Translations under genes and position numbers: made by a program | Assembly: GCF_963259705.1 (NCBI RefSeq) | Contig: NC_081847.1 | Coordinates: 75,273,469 to 75,337,468, forward strand | Length of the DNA stretch: 64,000 nt | Reading direction: 5' to 3' | Source: Myotis daubentonii | Lineage: Eukaryota > Chordata > Mammalia > Chiroptera > Vespertilionidae | Shown here: positions 1-10,770 of the stretch, one piece after another | Numbering within the stretch: the first letter of the stretch is position 1 | Layout: every line of letters begins with the position of its first letter | Notes under the pieces: model-generated | Told to the model about the DNA's origin: nothing | Database searches by the model: none | The model's input: only the letters and a program-made list of their open reading frames with translations

Positions 1-71
1 TCCTTGGCGTTCACGTTCGCACCGTGGGAAAGGAGCAGCTTGACAATTTCCTCGAAGTTGTCGATGCAGCA
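1..71 (-). CDS. PPP1R16B: PPP1R16B (TIMAP) coding exon, ankyrin-repeat part; partial at window edge
   Basis: On the minus strand a pyrimidine-rich acceptor ending in CAG (bases 72-74) precedes TGC TGC ATC GAC AAC. The exon reads CCIDNFEEIVKLLLSH followed by GANVNAK, a classic ankyrin helix-turn-helix with the GANVN hairpin. This joins in phase 0 to the exon at 4340-4410, completing the ALHQ-CC junction known from PPP1R16B. The exon continues left of base 1, so its donor is not visible. In the family the ankyrin repeats carry protein partners of the PP1 regulatory subunit TIMAP, which sits at the plasma membrane through a C-terminal prenylation motif (outside this window). PPP1R16A is a paralog, but the match here is to 16B as I recall it. 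Base 71 as first exon base is seen directly; the gene name is from family knowledge. Confidence 0.93.
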
Positions 72-169
72 CTGTGAAGGGGACACAGGCAAGGTCAGCT
101 CGCGGCAAGGCCCCAGGCCCGGGTGGGGACACCCCCAGTTCCCCTCAAGAGGCCACGAGAAGGACAGCG

Positions 170-330
170 GAGTCAAACTGCCTGAGATTGAGTCCAGCTC
201 CAGTATTATATGCTGTGTGGTCTTGGGTAAGCCACTTAACCTTTCTGAGCCCGCTTCTTTGTAAGGCAATAATATATAGGATATAAAGATAATATTTTTT
301 ATAAAGTCAACTATAAAAAGCTTTGAAAGT
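170..330 (+). repeat. MIR SINE fragment
   Basis: The stretch has the MIR order: a sequence like 'tgtggtcttgggtaagccacttaacctt', then 'ctgag', then an AT-rich tail. It matches the tRNA-core half of this ancient mammalian SINE. It is diverged and has no target duplication I can define. Confidence 0.7.
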
Positions 331-353
331 GTTGGTGGAATGAGACACATTTT

Positions 354-385
354 TGCTCTATCCACCGAGCCAAGCCGGCTAGGGC
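354..385 (-). repeat. Antisense Ves SINE head fragment
   Basis: The bases TGCTCTATCCACCGAGCC followed by AAGCCGGCTAGGGC are the reverse complement of the tRNA-like head of Ves (GCCCTAGCCGG, then TTGGCTCGGTGGATAGAGCA). Only about 32 bp is present, with no tail, roughly 30 bp before a full-length sense Ves copy. Confidence 0.7.
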
Positions 386-417
386 TTTGAATGAGGCTTT
401 AAAACCTTTTCTTTTTA

Positions 418-631
418 GCCCTAGCTGGTTTGGCTCAGATAGAGCATCGGCTTGCAGACTGAAGGGTCTCAGGTTCGATTCTGGTCAAGGGCACATGTCC
501 AGGTTGCAGGCTCCATCCTTAGTAGGGGGCATGTAGGAGGCAGCCAATCAATGATTCTCTGTCATCATTGATGTTTCTCTCTCTCCCTCTCACTTCCTCT
601 CTGAAATCAATAAAAGTATATTTTTTTTAAA
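418..631 (+). mobile_element. Ves SINE (tRNA-derived, bat), full length
   Basis: It starts with a tRNA-like head (GCCCTAGCTGGTTTGGCTCA), contains a B-box like GGTTCGATTC, then the Ves body with 'aggaggcagcc', a TC-rich stretch, 'gaaatcaataaaag' and an A-rich tail. It is flanked by a near-perfect target duplication, AAAACCTTTTCTTTTTA at 401-417 and AAAACTTTTCTTTTTA at 632-647, so it is an L1-mobilised insertion. Confidence 0.92.
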
Positions 632-649
632 AAAACTTTTCTTTTTAAT

Positions 650-2500
650 TTCAGAAGCCTTTCTTTCAACGAAATTGTATGGAGAACACTTAGATAACCA
701 ATAGATCCAAGCAGGGCTGCAGGGGGAGGGGAGGAAGCTGGGGAGTTTGGGGGTTCCCCTTCTCAGCAGTGGCCTCTAAGGGGTGGCCCTAGATCCATCA
801 TAGTTTGAAACCTCTGACTTAGGAATTTTTGACTGAGGAGCTCAATTCATGGGGAAACCCCAAGTATCCAACCCTCCCCCCCAAAGAACCCAGCTCAGCT
901 TAAAGACTGGAGGGTGGGGGAGGTCCTGAGATAGTCCTTGCAAGGAGGCAGCCATGCATGTGCTCCTGCCTGCTCACACGTGGGTCAGCAACAGAGAGAG
1001 GGAAGGTCAGGAGCGTGCAGCCCTCACATAGACTCAGGGGTCCAGCAGTCACTGGAGCCCCTAACTCCAGAGGCAGAGAGTGAAAGATTCCGAGGGGACA
1101 GAGAGGCCTCAAGCCAGGGGATGGGCAGGAGAGGCGAGGACAGAGGAGGAAGACAGGTTGCAGGAGAAGTCTGTGGGGGACTGTGCTCAGCACTGCCCAT
1201 CCGGGTGAGGGCGTGGCCTTCAGTGCAATGGGAGCTGTGGCAGAGGTATACTTGGAGGTAAAGCACAGCCAGACTTGTTTTTTAAATCCCTCCTCTGGTT
1301 GCCTGTGGAGAACAGATTGCAAGTGCAGCTTCTTTGGGAAGAGGAGGGACGTTAGGAGGTAGGTTGAAATCGCCCAATTAAGGTGATGGTGGCCTGGCCA
1401 CAGAAGTGACGGTAGGCACTGGGCGAAGTGACTGGATGCCAGCAGAATGAGAGGGGCACTTGTGGGAGCCATGGCCCCAGGTGGGTGCAGGAAAGGGGAT
1501 GGAGATAGGTCAGCACCACAGCCCCTCACCCCCACCTCATGGAGCCAAGGCTCAGCGCCAAAACATGTGGGAAAGGAACAGTCATTTGCACAGATGGTGC
1601 CAGAAACCCAGGTTCTCCTTTTGTGCCAGCCAGTGTGGGGTTGGCTGAGTCTGGGGCATCTGTCCCAACAGTGGGGCACAGGTAACCCAGTGAGGCCGGG
1701 AGATCCTCAGGTGGTGAGGAGAAGCATGCAGTTGTGCGGTGCGGCCGGCAGAGGGCGCCAGAGGCACCTGAGTGAGGTGGCGGGGAAAGGCGAGGAGCCC
1801 CAGGCTGTCACCGGGGCGATGTGTCAGGGGAGCCCCATCCCCAAGAGGAGGAGCAGCCCAGCCCCTGGGATCAGGAGATAGAAGGGCCAGAGATCCTACC
1901 CTTAGGGGCTGCAGAAAACATGAGGATGGGGGGAAAGAGCCTCAGGTTGAAGGGGGAGAGGATTGTACACCCAGAGTTGCAATCCAGGAGCTAGAGCAGC
2001 CTGAACCTGGGAGACTGGTCTGAGCTAGCACTGGGTTGGGGTTGGGGTTGGGGACTGGACACAGGGATGCAATGGGGGCGGGGGGCATGGCAGAGCCTGC
2101 AGGCCTTCTCTCCTGCATTCCCCTGGCAGTTGGATGGCCCTCCGCCCCCTCACTGCCCATGCCCAATCTACCACCGGGTGTGGATCCCATCTCCTCATTG
2201 CTGCCCCATCCCACTGCCCTGGCCGAGGCTTCACCACCTCTCCCCGCCTAACTGCCACCCCCCTTCCACACATCCTCCACGGGGGAGAGTTTCCTCATTA
2301 ACCCAGGCAGGTTGCTCTCAGTTGCCAAGTGAAGGCGCCCTGTTGCCAAGTGAAGCAAATGCGCACTCCTCTGCAGGCACGGGAAGCTTTTCCTAATGTG
2401 CTCCTTATTGCACTGGAGCAACAGTGACAATCTAACAACGACAACAATAATGACAGCCTGGCAATAGCAGCAATAACAGGCCACGTCATCAATAAGAAGA
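650..2500. other. Unassigned intronic sequence
   Basis: GC-rich sequence with no repeat family I recognise and no coding signal supported by protein similarity. It includes a short G-rich tandem (GGGTTG type) near 2035-2053 and a direct duplication of TTGCCAAGTGAAG at about 2319 and 2342. Confidence 0.5.
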
Positions 2501-2679
2501 GCTGATGTTTTTGAGGAGGTACTAGGGCCAGGCACTTTGCTAACCCTGGCCATGCCTTGCCTAGTTTCCTCAGAACAGCATTTTGAGGACTCGATAACCG
2601 CTGTTGCTGCTGGCCACCACACGGGACATTGCAGATACGCAGAACATTCCATCATCATGGGAAATTCTATGACACAGTG

Positions 2680-2790
2680 CCGTGCCTGAGCCTCAGTTTC
2701 CTGAGCTGTAAAATGGGGGTCATATTTCAGAGGTTCGTTGTGAGAATCAGCCCACACGTCACATAAGTGAAGTGCCCTTTACAGAGAAAT
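2680..2790 (+). repeat. MIR SINE fragment
   Basis: Contains 'cctcagtttcctgagctgtaaaatggggg' split by one variant base, then 'gttgtgagaatcag', which is the typical MIR core and 3' half. Confidence 0.7.
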
Positions 2791-2814
2791 GAACATGTGG
2801 CAGATTCTAATAAT

Positions 2815-2945
2815 AATAATATCTAATATTTTATCCAGTATCAAGGAATGTTCACATGGCTTTTATTTAATCCTTGTAACAACCCAATGAGATGGGTACT
2901 TGTTATTCCTCTTTTACAGATGAGGAAAGTGAGGCACCCTGAAGG
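2815..2945 (-). repeat. MIR SINE fragment, antisense
   Basis: Starts with 'atctaatatttta', followed by 'atccttgtaacaaccca', 'gagatgggtact' and 'ttacagatgaggaaa', the reverse-complement order of MIR. Confidence 0.7.
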
Positions 2946-3323
2946 GACAGGAGGAGAAGCCTAGAGGACACACAGGAGGCCACTGGGCTGACGGATGAAG
3001 GTGGAGACTTGCCCCTGGGGCTGACGGGCAGGGCAGTGGTCAGCGTCCATCCACCTCTTCCTGTCCTCATAGGGAGATGGAAGGCTCTCACCAACCCAGG
3101 CTTCCAGTAGCCTGGCCTTCCAGCTGCTCAGAAACATGGGCCAGGGCACAGGAAGGCATCAGTGTGTTCATTCACTATGTTGGCATGCACATATTAAGCA
3201 CCTTCTGAATGCCAGCATGGGGAAAGATGCTGAGACACACCAATGAGCAAGTGACATGGGCTCTGCCCTTGTGCAGCTCAGAGCCTGGATGGGGGGGACC
3301 AATATCAAGTGATCACACTAATG

Positions 3324-3548
3324 CAGCGGTTCTCAACCTGTGGGTCGCGACCCCTTTGGGGGTCGAACGACCCTTTCACAGGGGTTGCCTAAATACATCC
3401 TGAATATCAGATATTTACATTATGATTCATAACAGTAGCAACATTACAGTTATGAAGTAGCAACGAAAATAATTTTACGGTTGGGGGTCACCACAACATG
3501 AGGAACTGTATTAAAGGGTCGCGGCATTAGGAAGGTTGAGAACCACTG
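3324..3548 (+). mobile_element. SPIN-type hAT MITE, copy 1
   Basis: The element begins CAGCGGTTCTCAACCTGTGG and ends with the inverted counterpart GGTTGAGAACCACTG. It is 225 bp with no coding capacity. The flanks carry a 7-of-8 match, CACTAATG at 3316-3323 and TACTAATG at 3549-3556, the 8-bp duplication expected of hAT transposase. The termini resemble the SPIN (OposCharlie3) hAT family, which is known to have amplified in Myotis and several other tetrapods; the family name is from memory. Confidence 0.9.
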
Positions 3549-4339
3549 TACTAATGGCTAAAATGATAAATAAAAGGGGTGCCCAGGAGAAAAGAATGAG
3601 TATATTAACAACACAGCTCTCAGGGTCATGTATCAGCTGGGGATAACCAGTGCACGGGGTTGGGGGAAGTGTGGTAGGGATCAGCACTGTGTGTGCAAAA
3701 GAACCAAAAAGCCATTTGGCTGGAGGGCTCATCAGGGGCCAAGCCTCCCGGGGCCTTGCAGGAAGACACCTGAGCGCTTTGAGTAACACCAATACACTTT
3801 TGGCTTCAGCATCCCTGTGGCCGCTGTAAAAAACGAATCATGGCAGGGCCAGCTAAAGGCTGGGGACCAGTGAGGAGGCTGAAGCAGCATCCAGGCAAGA
3901 GATGACCGTCGACTGCCCTTCCCATGCCTCCCTAGAAAAGATGTTTCACGGCTAGAGCTCTTACGCAGATCACAAAACCCCTCTGCCAATCACCTTTGTC
4001 AGCAGGATGGTGCGTGCCACGGTGGGTGTGAACAAACATGCTTCGTAAACTGTCACACTCCAAACAAATTTGCTTTGTTTGCCAAACCCTTTGCTGGGAA
4101 GTGAGGATGCAGTGGACAAAGGCTCCCTGTCCTCAGAGGCTGTGTGTGAGCGTGCACAGGGGCTCTGTGGGCATGTCTGCAACAGACACACACATCTCTG
4201 AAGCAGACAAAAGCCTTTCAAATGGGGCAGCTGCGGCTCCCCTTCCCTCTCTCCTCCCTGTGGCTTCTGGGCAGAAAAAGGCAGGGAGATGGGGCACCTG
4301 TCCAGGTGGGAAGCAGGGAGCTGGGGACATCGGCCTTAC

Positions 4340-4410
4340 CTGGTGCAGGGCTGTGAGTCCATCCTCGTTGCACAAATCAGGGCTGACTTTATTCTTCAGG
4401 AAGTAGCGCA
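4340..4410 (-). CDS. PPP1R16B: PPP1R16B (TIMAP) coding exon, first ankyrin segment
   Basis: The minus strand shows an acceptor (polypyrimidine then CTGTTGCAG, bases 4419-4411), a 71-bp exon, and a donor GTAAGG at 4339-4334. With the last G of the upstream exon the first codon is GTG (Val84). It then encodes RYFLKNKVSPDLCNEDG and LTALHQ, 23 complete codons. This is the family's link from the PP1-docking region into ankyrin repeat 1. The entry phase is 1 and the exit phase is 0, matching both neighbours. No damaging change is seen. The same stretch read through the acceptor gives an unrelated intronic extension that should be ignored. Confidence 0.96.
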
Positions 4411-4589
4411 CTGCAACAGAGGGGACAGGAGTGAGCGTCCCATCGCACACTGGGTGTGGAGTATGCAGCGGGGCCCAGGTAAGACCCACTCTCCCAGGCC
4501 CTGACACAAAGGGCCTTGTTTGTTTATACTGCTCTGGGCACTATAAGTGGACCTGAGTCCCATCACCAACTGCTAAAGCCCTTCCACGG

Positions 4590-5210
4590 CTCCCCACTGC
4601 TCTAGGAACAAAGTTGAAAACCCTCACATTGGTTTTTCCCTGCCTGCAGCCTCCATTTTGCACAGTTCCAGTGGGCACCTCTCACACCCTGGTCTACAAG
4701 ACTGGCACCCCGGAGCAGTGCAGTGCTCAGCACGCACTGTACACAGTGCTCCTGCCTCCTCACCTCTCCAGGCTCCAAACACCTTCCACAATGGTCTTTT
4801 GTCAGCTACAGAGTCACCACACTTCTTCTGGCCTCTGAGCTTTTGCATAGCCTGCTCCCACTGCCTGGAGGACTCAAGCATTCATCCATCCACCCTCATC
4901 CATGCCTCCATTTTTAGCACATGTGTGTGCACGCACGCACACACATGCACACACACACACACACACACACACATACCTGCACACACTCCTCATCCTTTAG
5001 GTCTCAGCTCAAATTCTCCAGATGGGGGCACTCCCCCATTATATACAGCCACCGTTCCAATGCATCTCATTTATCACCTTATCACAATTATAGTCACATA
5101 ACTAATTATGGGCTTCGGTTCCGTCTGTCATAGACACTAAGCCCCAAGAGGGCAGGGCAGCGATGGCACTCACTGCTCTTTCCCTAAGGCCTGACACAAT
5201 AAATCCTCAA
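4590..5210 (+). repeat. L2 LINE 3' fragment with (CA)n
   Basis: Phrases such as 'cttttgcatagcctgctccc' and 'tttaggtctcagctcaaatt' are typical of L2 3' ends. A CA/CG-rich microsatellite at 4921-4983 interrupts it. L1 machinery or a host gene is not needed to explain the open frames here. Confidence 0.6.
4921..4983. repeat. (CA)n microsatellite
   Basis: A mostly CA dinucleotide tract, imperfect at its left end (GTGTGCACGCACGC) and pure in the centre (about 4942-4972). Confidence 0.95.
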
Positions 5211-5569
5211 CAACCCTCCCAGGACCCTGACCTCATCAGCAGCCCCCTAGCTCATCCAAGGACACAGACTCTCCATCTCTGAGCCAAGCAGGCCACCCTC
5301 TGGTGCTGACCCCAGATGGCTGCAGTCTGTGAGGCCCTCCTGCAGTTGTAGATGACATGGTAGCTGGTCCCAGCCTAAGGGCCATGAGAGGAGATTATGG
5401 CAAAGCCACTGATCACTAAGGCCCAGCCTGTCCATGGGCCTGGCGATGCCCTTTGGAGAGTAGAGGTGGCTGTTATGTCCCTGTCCAAGAAAGTCCTATT
5501 CACACGAAGCAAGGTTCACATCCCGTGGTGTTGGGGGGTGGACCAGGCTTCCTGTCCAGGAGACGCTCT

Positions 5570-5730
5570 TTGAGGCAGACATTAAGGTTCAGCTGCCAAA
5601 AGCAGCCTGTGTACACGGTAATTATTGGGGTGTTCTCCGTGCTGAGTGGGAGCCCAAGACATGTAATTACTCCAACGTCAGGCAGTTATTTTCAGCCCAA
5701 GAGGTGGGACTACTCACTCCATCTCTAAGG
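5570..5730. promoter_or_regulatory. Candidate conserved noncoding block with homeodomain-like sites
   Basis: A non-repetitive block with two TAATTA/TAATTAC-type cores ('ggtaattattgg' near 5619 and 'tgtaattactcc' near 5662). No repeat match is evident. Conservation cannot be judged without other genomes; this is a guess from sequence texture. Confidence 0.25.
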
Positions 5731-6448
5731 AGCCCTTACTACTCGTGAGCCAAGGTCCCCTCAGTGGTTCCACTTCTGCGCTGGCTCAGAGCCTGGCTCT
5801 GGACACAGCTCCTGAAGCAAAGACCCCACCACCCCGGCATGATCAGGCTCTGCTGCCTCTGGGGTTTACCAAGAAACATGGTTATCCTATCAACAGTGTC
5901 TTCCTCCTGAGCCCTGCCTATGCACCAGGGCACTGCAGAACCTCTCTCTTTCATGGATTCACATCTCACTGTTCCCCTTATGGAGAAGAGGAGGAGACGG
6001 AGGGTCAGGAAAGTGCAGCTCACAGCCAAACGAGGCCAAGTGCAGGAAATCAAACCTTCTGATTTCAAAGCCCAGGCTGATGAGCACAGGGCTGCTCCGC
6101 TCTGCCCCTGAGGCCAGGAATAGGAACCAGCATTGCTGGAGCCCTGCTGAGGCTGGAGCCCTGCTGAGTGCCAGACCTGTGCTGAGAGCTGGCGTGGGGC
6201 GGAGGGTGGCTGGAGAATGGACAGCAATGACCTCTCCTTCTTAAGCTTCAGAGGCCCTCGGGTCCCCAGGTCCCTCTTCTTGTAGATAGAAGGGCTTAGG
6301 GATCCAGAAACAGAATTAAAAAAAACACTGCCCTGGTCTTTCAGGGCCATATTAATTGTAAATTTGCTTCCTCTCACTCTCTCCTCGAATCCCTCTTGTG
6401 GCTTCACGTGGGTCTTAGAATGAAATTCAGAATCCTTCTGTGGCCTTC

Positions 6449-6672
6449 ACTGGGGTCATCAAACTATGGCCCATGCACCAAATCTGGCAAGCATTCTGGT
6501 TCTGTAAATTAAGTTTTATTGGAACACATCTGCACGCATTCATTTACGTATTGCCTATGACCGCTTTCTTCCCACAACAGCAGAGCTGAGTGGCCACAGA
6601 GACTTATGGCCCATACAGCCTAAAATATTCACTCTCCTGCCCTTACACAAAAGGCTTGCAGACCCTCGTCTT
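6449..6672 (+). mobile_element. Old hAT-type MITE, 'GGCAAACTA...TTTATTGGAACAC' family, copy 1
   Basis: The left part reads 'ggggtcatcaaactatggcc', the centre has 'aagttttattggaacaca' and 'tacgtattgcctatg', and the right part has 'cttgcagaccctcg'. This layout is shared with copies near 19.4 and 42.9 kb. It resembles old mammalian hAT MITEs whose ends are CAGGGGTCGGCAAAC; the exact family name is not assigned. Confidence 0.65.
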
Positions 6673-6890
6673 CTGGGTCCTGCATGGTGTGGTCCTGCCC
6701 ACAGGGCTACCACCTTGCATAACTCCAGAGGAATTATGCAATCGGCATGTGGACTGCTTGCTCTGGAGCTGTGCAGTGCGCAGCCTGCTCAGCCCGACCC
6801 AGCCAGCCTGTCTCCCTACCTCTCCAGACTCATCGCTTGCTCACTGAGCACCTTACACAGTGGAGGAAACTGGCTTGGCAGGGTCTAAGG

Positions 6891-7102
6891 CAGTGGTTCT
6901 CAACCTTCTGGCCCTTTAAATACAGTTCCTCATGTTGTGACCCAACCATAAAATTATTTTCATTTCTACTTCATAACTGTAATGTTGCTACTGTTATGAA
7001 TCGTAATGTAAATATCTGATATGCAGGATGGTCTTAGGCGACCCCTGTGAAAGGGTCGTTCGTCCGCCAAAGGGGTCGCGACCCACAGGTTGAGAACCGC
7101 TG
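6891..7102 (-). mobile_element. SPIN-type hAT MITE, copy 2 (inverted)
   Basis: In reverse orientation it starts CAGCGGTTCTCAACCTGTGG (right end) and ends at CAGTGGTTCTCAACC (left end), 212 bp. The flanking 8-bp duplication is perfect: GTCTAAGG at 6883-6890 and again at 7103-7110. Internal motifs such as 'cataactgtaatgttgctac' mirror copy 1. Confidence 0.95.
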
Positions 7103-7259
7103 GTCTAAGGGGTCGACTGAGGCTCAGGGAACACGAAGAGAGGGCATGCTCTGCCCCTCAGACAGGATCATCTACCACTTCTTGTCGTTGTCCATCCTCA
7201 GGTCTGCTCCCTGCCCCCAAAGCCCCAGCTCCCAGGCTTGGCCATCAGTTTGGCAGAGT

Positions 7260-7430
7260 GACCCATCTGTTCTCAGGCATTTGCTTAGTTTTGGCTTCAG
7301 GCAAGTTATTCCTCCTCTCTGTGCCTCAGTGTCCTCATCTGTAAAATAGGGTCACACAGCACCTCCTTTGCGGGGTTGCTATGAGGATTAAGTAATATAA
7401 CACCTGAGAGCTATTACTATCATTTCTTTT
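7260..7430 (+). repeat. MIR SINE fragment
   Basis: Contains 'cctcagtgtcctcatctgta', 'aaatagggtcaca' and 'gttgctatgaggattaagta', the MIR core and 3' region in sense orientation. Confidence 0.75.
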
Positions 7431-7439
7431 AGAAATAAA

Positions 7440-8300
7440 CACATCCACTGCACTCCTGCCTGGCCCCACCCTGTGCTGGGAGCTGGGAATATAACCATTG
7501 ACATCTTGCATTTCCCAAGAGCTCTCCGTGTGGTTGGAAAAGACAGAGGCCATCTCTCTCCAGGGGACTCTGAGCAGCTGCTGACTCAGGGACCACAGTG
7601 AAGCCACAGTCGATGTCTCCACTCCCCCCACCCCCCGACCCCCATAGAGGCAAGACCCCACAGCAATGGCAAAGAGGTGGCTCCCGCTCTCCTCCTGTGC
7701 ATTCCAGCTCCTGGCGCCAACCCATCGCTCTGCCCACACCTCCCTGGCAATCTGGCTGGAATCTGGGCCAAGCAGGGCCATCTGCTCCCCTCCACCTCCA
7801 GCTGTAGAGAGTGAGGCTGAGCAGGCCCATCTCTGCAGGAAGCTGACGGTGGCTGCCTTGGCTGGGAGAAATCACTGCTGACAAGCTTGTGTTTTCTTTG
7901 CAACCTGCCCCACTCTACCCCACAGAGTAGACTGCCTGACCTCCAGCTGTTCAGTGCAGCCACAAGTGTGGTTCCCCCTCCTGCCTTGGGGGAATGGGGA
8001 CAGCAAGACAGGTGTCTGACCCTGGAGGTGGACCTTGGGCAATCTACACCTGCTGGGGGCGCCCTGGGGTTGAGCTGCTGCCTCCAGGCCATGTGACTTG
8101 CACAGTCATGTTCGTGGGGTTCCCACCCACTAAGCGCTCCACCCTTCCCCTTCTCACTTCCCTTCCCACCTGGCTCCTGGCTCCCAGCAATGTGGCCTCC
8201 AAGGCACTGCAAGTCCCTGCCTCTCCTCAGCCCCCACCTCTCTCCCCAGTCACTCACTGATTCAGTTACAACGGCTTTTTTCATTTTCGAAAACAAAACA
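7440..8300. other. Unassigned intronic sequence
   Basis: GC-rich single-copy-looking DNA with a C-rich run near 7623-7640. No repeat or protein similarity is recognised; the open frames on both strands lack any known domain. Confidence 0.5.
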
Positions 8301-8309
8301 AAAAACTGA

Positions 8310-8600
8310 GTTCCTCAAGGCCTTTCCACACACACTCTCTTCCCATTCTTCAGCCAGCAATCTCCTCTTCATCCTTCAGATTCCAGCCAAAATGGCACCT
8401 CCTCTGAGAGGCCTTTGCTGATCACCCCAATCTCAATTGAGTTGCCCGAGTTATTCTCTTCCACAGCACCCTGCATTTCCGCTTCATAGCAGTGCCTCTC
8501 AGAGTTTGTAACGACAGGGTGATTATTAGTATATAAGAATTACATAATTATTTATTTAGTTTTGGGGGCTCCATGAGGGCAGGGACATGTCCATCTCCTT
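8310..8600 (+). repeat. L2 LINE 3' fragment
   Basis: Phrases like 'catccttcagattccagcc', 'tcctctgagaggcctttgc' and 'tgatcacccc' mark the 3' end of an ancient L2 element. Confidence 0.65.
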
Positions 8601-8854
8601 GACTGGTGTGACCAGTGCCCACCATGAAGCCTCAAAGATGGAAAAGGAACTAGAACGGCTTTCGTACATAAATGAGCAGCAAATACCCACCCCTGCACCT
8701 GCATTGTCAATGCAGCCAGACCCGGCAGCTGATCGGAGGAGTCCTTCCGTCCCACTCCCAGGCCCACGCACCTGTCATTTTCTTCTTGCCCAGGTCCCAG
8801 TCCTCACTCCCCTGCCCTGTGCCCTCGGTTGTTCTTTCTACCACCCGCCACTAA

Positions 8855-9075
8855 CTGTGTGCCAGGGATGGTGCTAAGTGCTTGATAGCCATCAAATCCA
8901 TGAGTTCTCCTAATCCAGTTATGACGGTCAATCACCTGCTATTATTAATTAACTGCTATTATTGCTCCAATTTAGGAAAAACTGAGGCTCAGGTTTGAAC
9001 ATGTGAATGGCTTGCCAGGGCAAGAGGCTGAGAATGGCAATGCTGGGATTTGAACCCAGACCTAGCTGAATTTTA
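8855..9075 (-). repeat. MIR SINE, antisense
   Basis: Shows 'ctaactgtgtgccagggatg', 'gtgctaagtgcttg', then 'aaaactgaggctcagg' and 'ctgggatttgaacccag' in the order of reverse-complemented MIR. Confidence 0.8.
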
Positions 9076-9200
9076 GCAAAGGACAGGCAGCAATGGGAAG
9101 TGCAGAATGAGATGCAGATGTCAGTGTGAAGAGAGGCACAGAAGTGGCAAAAAGCTAAAAGAAAGGTCAAGAGCACTGCCTGTAGTTCAGTGTTCTAGCC

Positions 9201-9269
9201 CAGCGGTCGCCAACCTTTCGGACCTCACAGACCACGAGTGGTCCGCGGACCACCGGTTGGCGAATGCTG
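9201..9269 (+). mobile_element. 69-bp palindromic hAT mini-element, copy 1
   Basis: Nearly the whole element is terminal inverted repeat: CAGCGGTCGCCAACC at the left and GGTTGGCGAATGCTG at the right, with 'gtggtccgcggaccacc' in the middle. Flanks TTCTAGCC (9193-9200) and TTCTAGAC (9270-9277) match at 7 of 8 positions, a hAT-type duplication. It has no coding capacity and matches the copy at 57929. Confidence 0.88.
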
Positions 9270-9389
9270 TTCTAGACCATTACATGATAATAAAGACAAT
9301 AATCGCTAACGGCCGTTGCAACCACCTTGTCTGTCTTTGCAGATGGGGATGCTGAGGTCAACACTTAGTCTGAGGTCCTATGGCAAATG

Positions 9390-10130
9390 AGTGGCATCTG
9401 GGGCTGCCTGCGGAGCCCGAGCTCCAACACTTCTCTGTTTGTCTTCCTGCTGCTTCTCCATTCCGAGCAGACTACATCCGTCCTACCCTGATTCCAAGGA
9501 CTCTGGTGACCTGCTTCCAGCTGCCACATCCATCCACTGGGCAGCACCTCCTCCATGGAAAATCCTGACCACACTGACCCCACTTCTTCCCCTTCCTCAG
9601 GTACCACGGCTGCTTTGCCCAGCATTTTGTGGGGTCTGCACCTGCAGCCTGGTCAAGCCAGCTCTCAGGCCCACCCTTCCCCCCTTCCTGTCCCCAGGGT
9701 GCTGTCGGGGACAATGCCAGAAGGGCCAGCACTCTCAAAAAGCAGCCCCTTTATTCTCCTCTCAAGTCAAGGTTGTCCTGAGTCCTTAATGCACTGCACT
9801 TCAAAATCACCCCACTGAGCAATTTCAAATTTTCCACCCACCACTGCTCCTCCCTGAGCAGAAATAGCCAGAAATAGCTGCTTCCAGGGAAGCCTAGCTG
9901 CCTGGGGCTGTGGGTGGGGACTCAGTCAAGTCTAATGATGGCTTCTGCAGTGGCTGGTGCAGCCCAAGCAGTTCACCCCAGGGTCCCGGGTGATGACTCA
10001 CCTATGGTGGAGGGTGGGCAAGGAAGACCTCAGTTTCCCTCTAAGTCACATGCCCAGGCCAGGGAGCCAGGCCTTGCTCTTCCCGGGGTGCCTCTCTCCA
10101 GGGCCCATTCGAGAAGGAGAGGGGTCAGAC
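9390..10130. other. Unassigned intronic sequence
   Basis: GC-rich DNA with no recognised repeat, RNA or coding similarity. Confidence 0.45.
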
Positions 10131-10770
10131 ACTAACAAGTGCTGGCGAAGATGTGGGGATGTTGGAACCATCATGCACTGCTGGTGGGAATGTAAAATGG
10201 TGCAGCTGCTTTGGAAAAAGAGTCTGGTGGTTCCTCAAAAAGTAAATACAGAGTGACCATATGACCCAGCAATTCCATTCTTTTGAAAGAAGAATGAAGA
10301 CATGTGTCCACACGAAAAGTTGTACACAGATGTTAATAGCAGCATTATTTATAGTAGCCCCAAAGTAGAAACAACCCAAATGTCCATCGATAAATAATGA
10401 ATATATAGAATGTGTTCTTTTCAGACAGCGGAATATTATTCGGCCATAAAAAGGAATGAAATACATGCTACAACATAAATGAACCTTGAGAACATGCTAA
10501 GTGAAAGAAGCCACACACAAAAGGTCACGGATGGTATGATTTCACTGATATGAAATGTCCAGAATAGACAAATCCATAAAGATAGAAAGTAGATTAGTGA
10601 TTGCTAGGAGAGACTATTAATGGTTACATACAGGTTTCCTTTGGGGGGTGATAACAAGTTTCTGGACTTAGTAGTAATGGTTATACAACCCTGTGAATAC
10701 ACTAAGACTACAAATTGCACACGTTAAAAGGTAAATTTTGTGGTGTGTGAATTATACCTCGACTTTGAAA
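10131..10770 (+). mobile_element. L1 LINE 3' end, old
   Basis: Carries the standard L1 3'-terminal phrases: 'gctggtgggaatgtaaaatg', 'tgacccagcaattccattct', 'gaatattattcggccataaa', 'aaggaatgaaatac' and 'gtgtgaattatacctc'. It is a 5'-truncated, diverged copy with no intact ORF2. Confidence 0.85.

Larger units (their letters stand above)
72..4339 (-). other. PPP1R16B: PPP1R16B intron between the two ankyrin exons
   Basis: This 4,268-bp intron is bounded on the minus strand by GTAAGG at 4339-4334 and CAG at 74-72. It holds MIR fragments, one full Ves SINE, one SPIN-type hAT copy and otherwise unassigned single-copy-looking sequence. Long open frames inside it (for example 259 codons on minus at 900-1679) have no recognisable protein similarity and are taken as chance in GC-rich DNA. 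Confidence 0.9.

Noticed and set aside
418..631. tRNA gene called from the tRNA-like head of Ves copies
   Set aside because: Head is followed by a SINE body and A-rich tail with target duplications; it lacks a foldable full cloverleaf and is repeated many times.
900..1679. 259-codon open frame on minus in the first intron
   Set aside because: No recognisable domain or family; GC-rich DNA yields long chance frames, and the overlapping frames on both strands are equally long.
4133..4507. 124-codon open frame covering the 71-bp exon as one coding unit
   Set aside because: Clear acceptor and donor limit the exon to 4340-4410; outside them the frame matches no PPP1R16B sequence.
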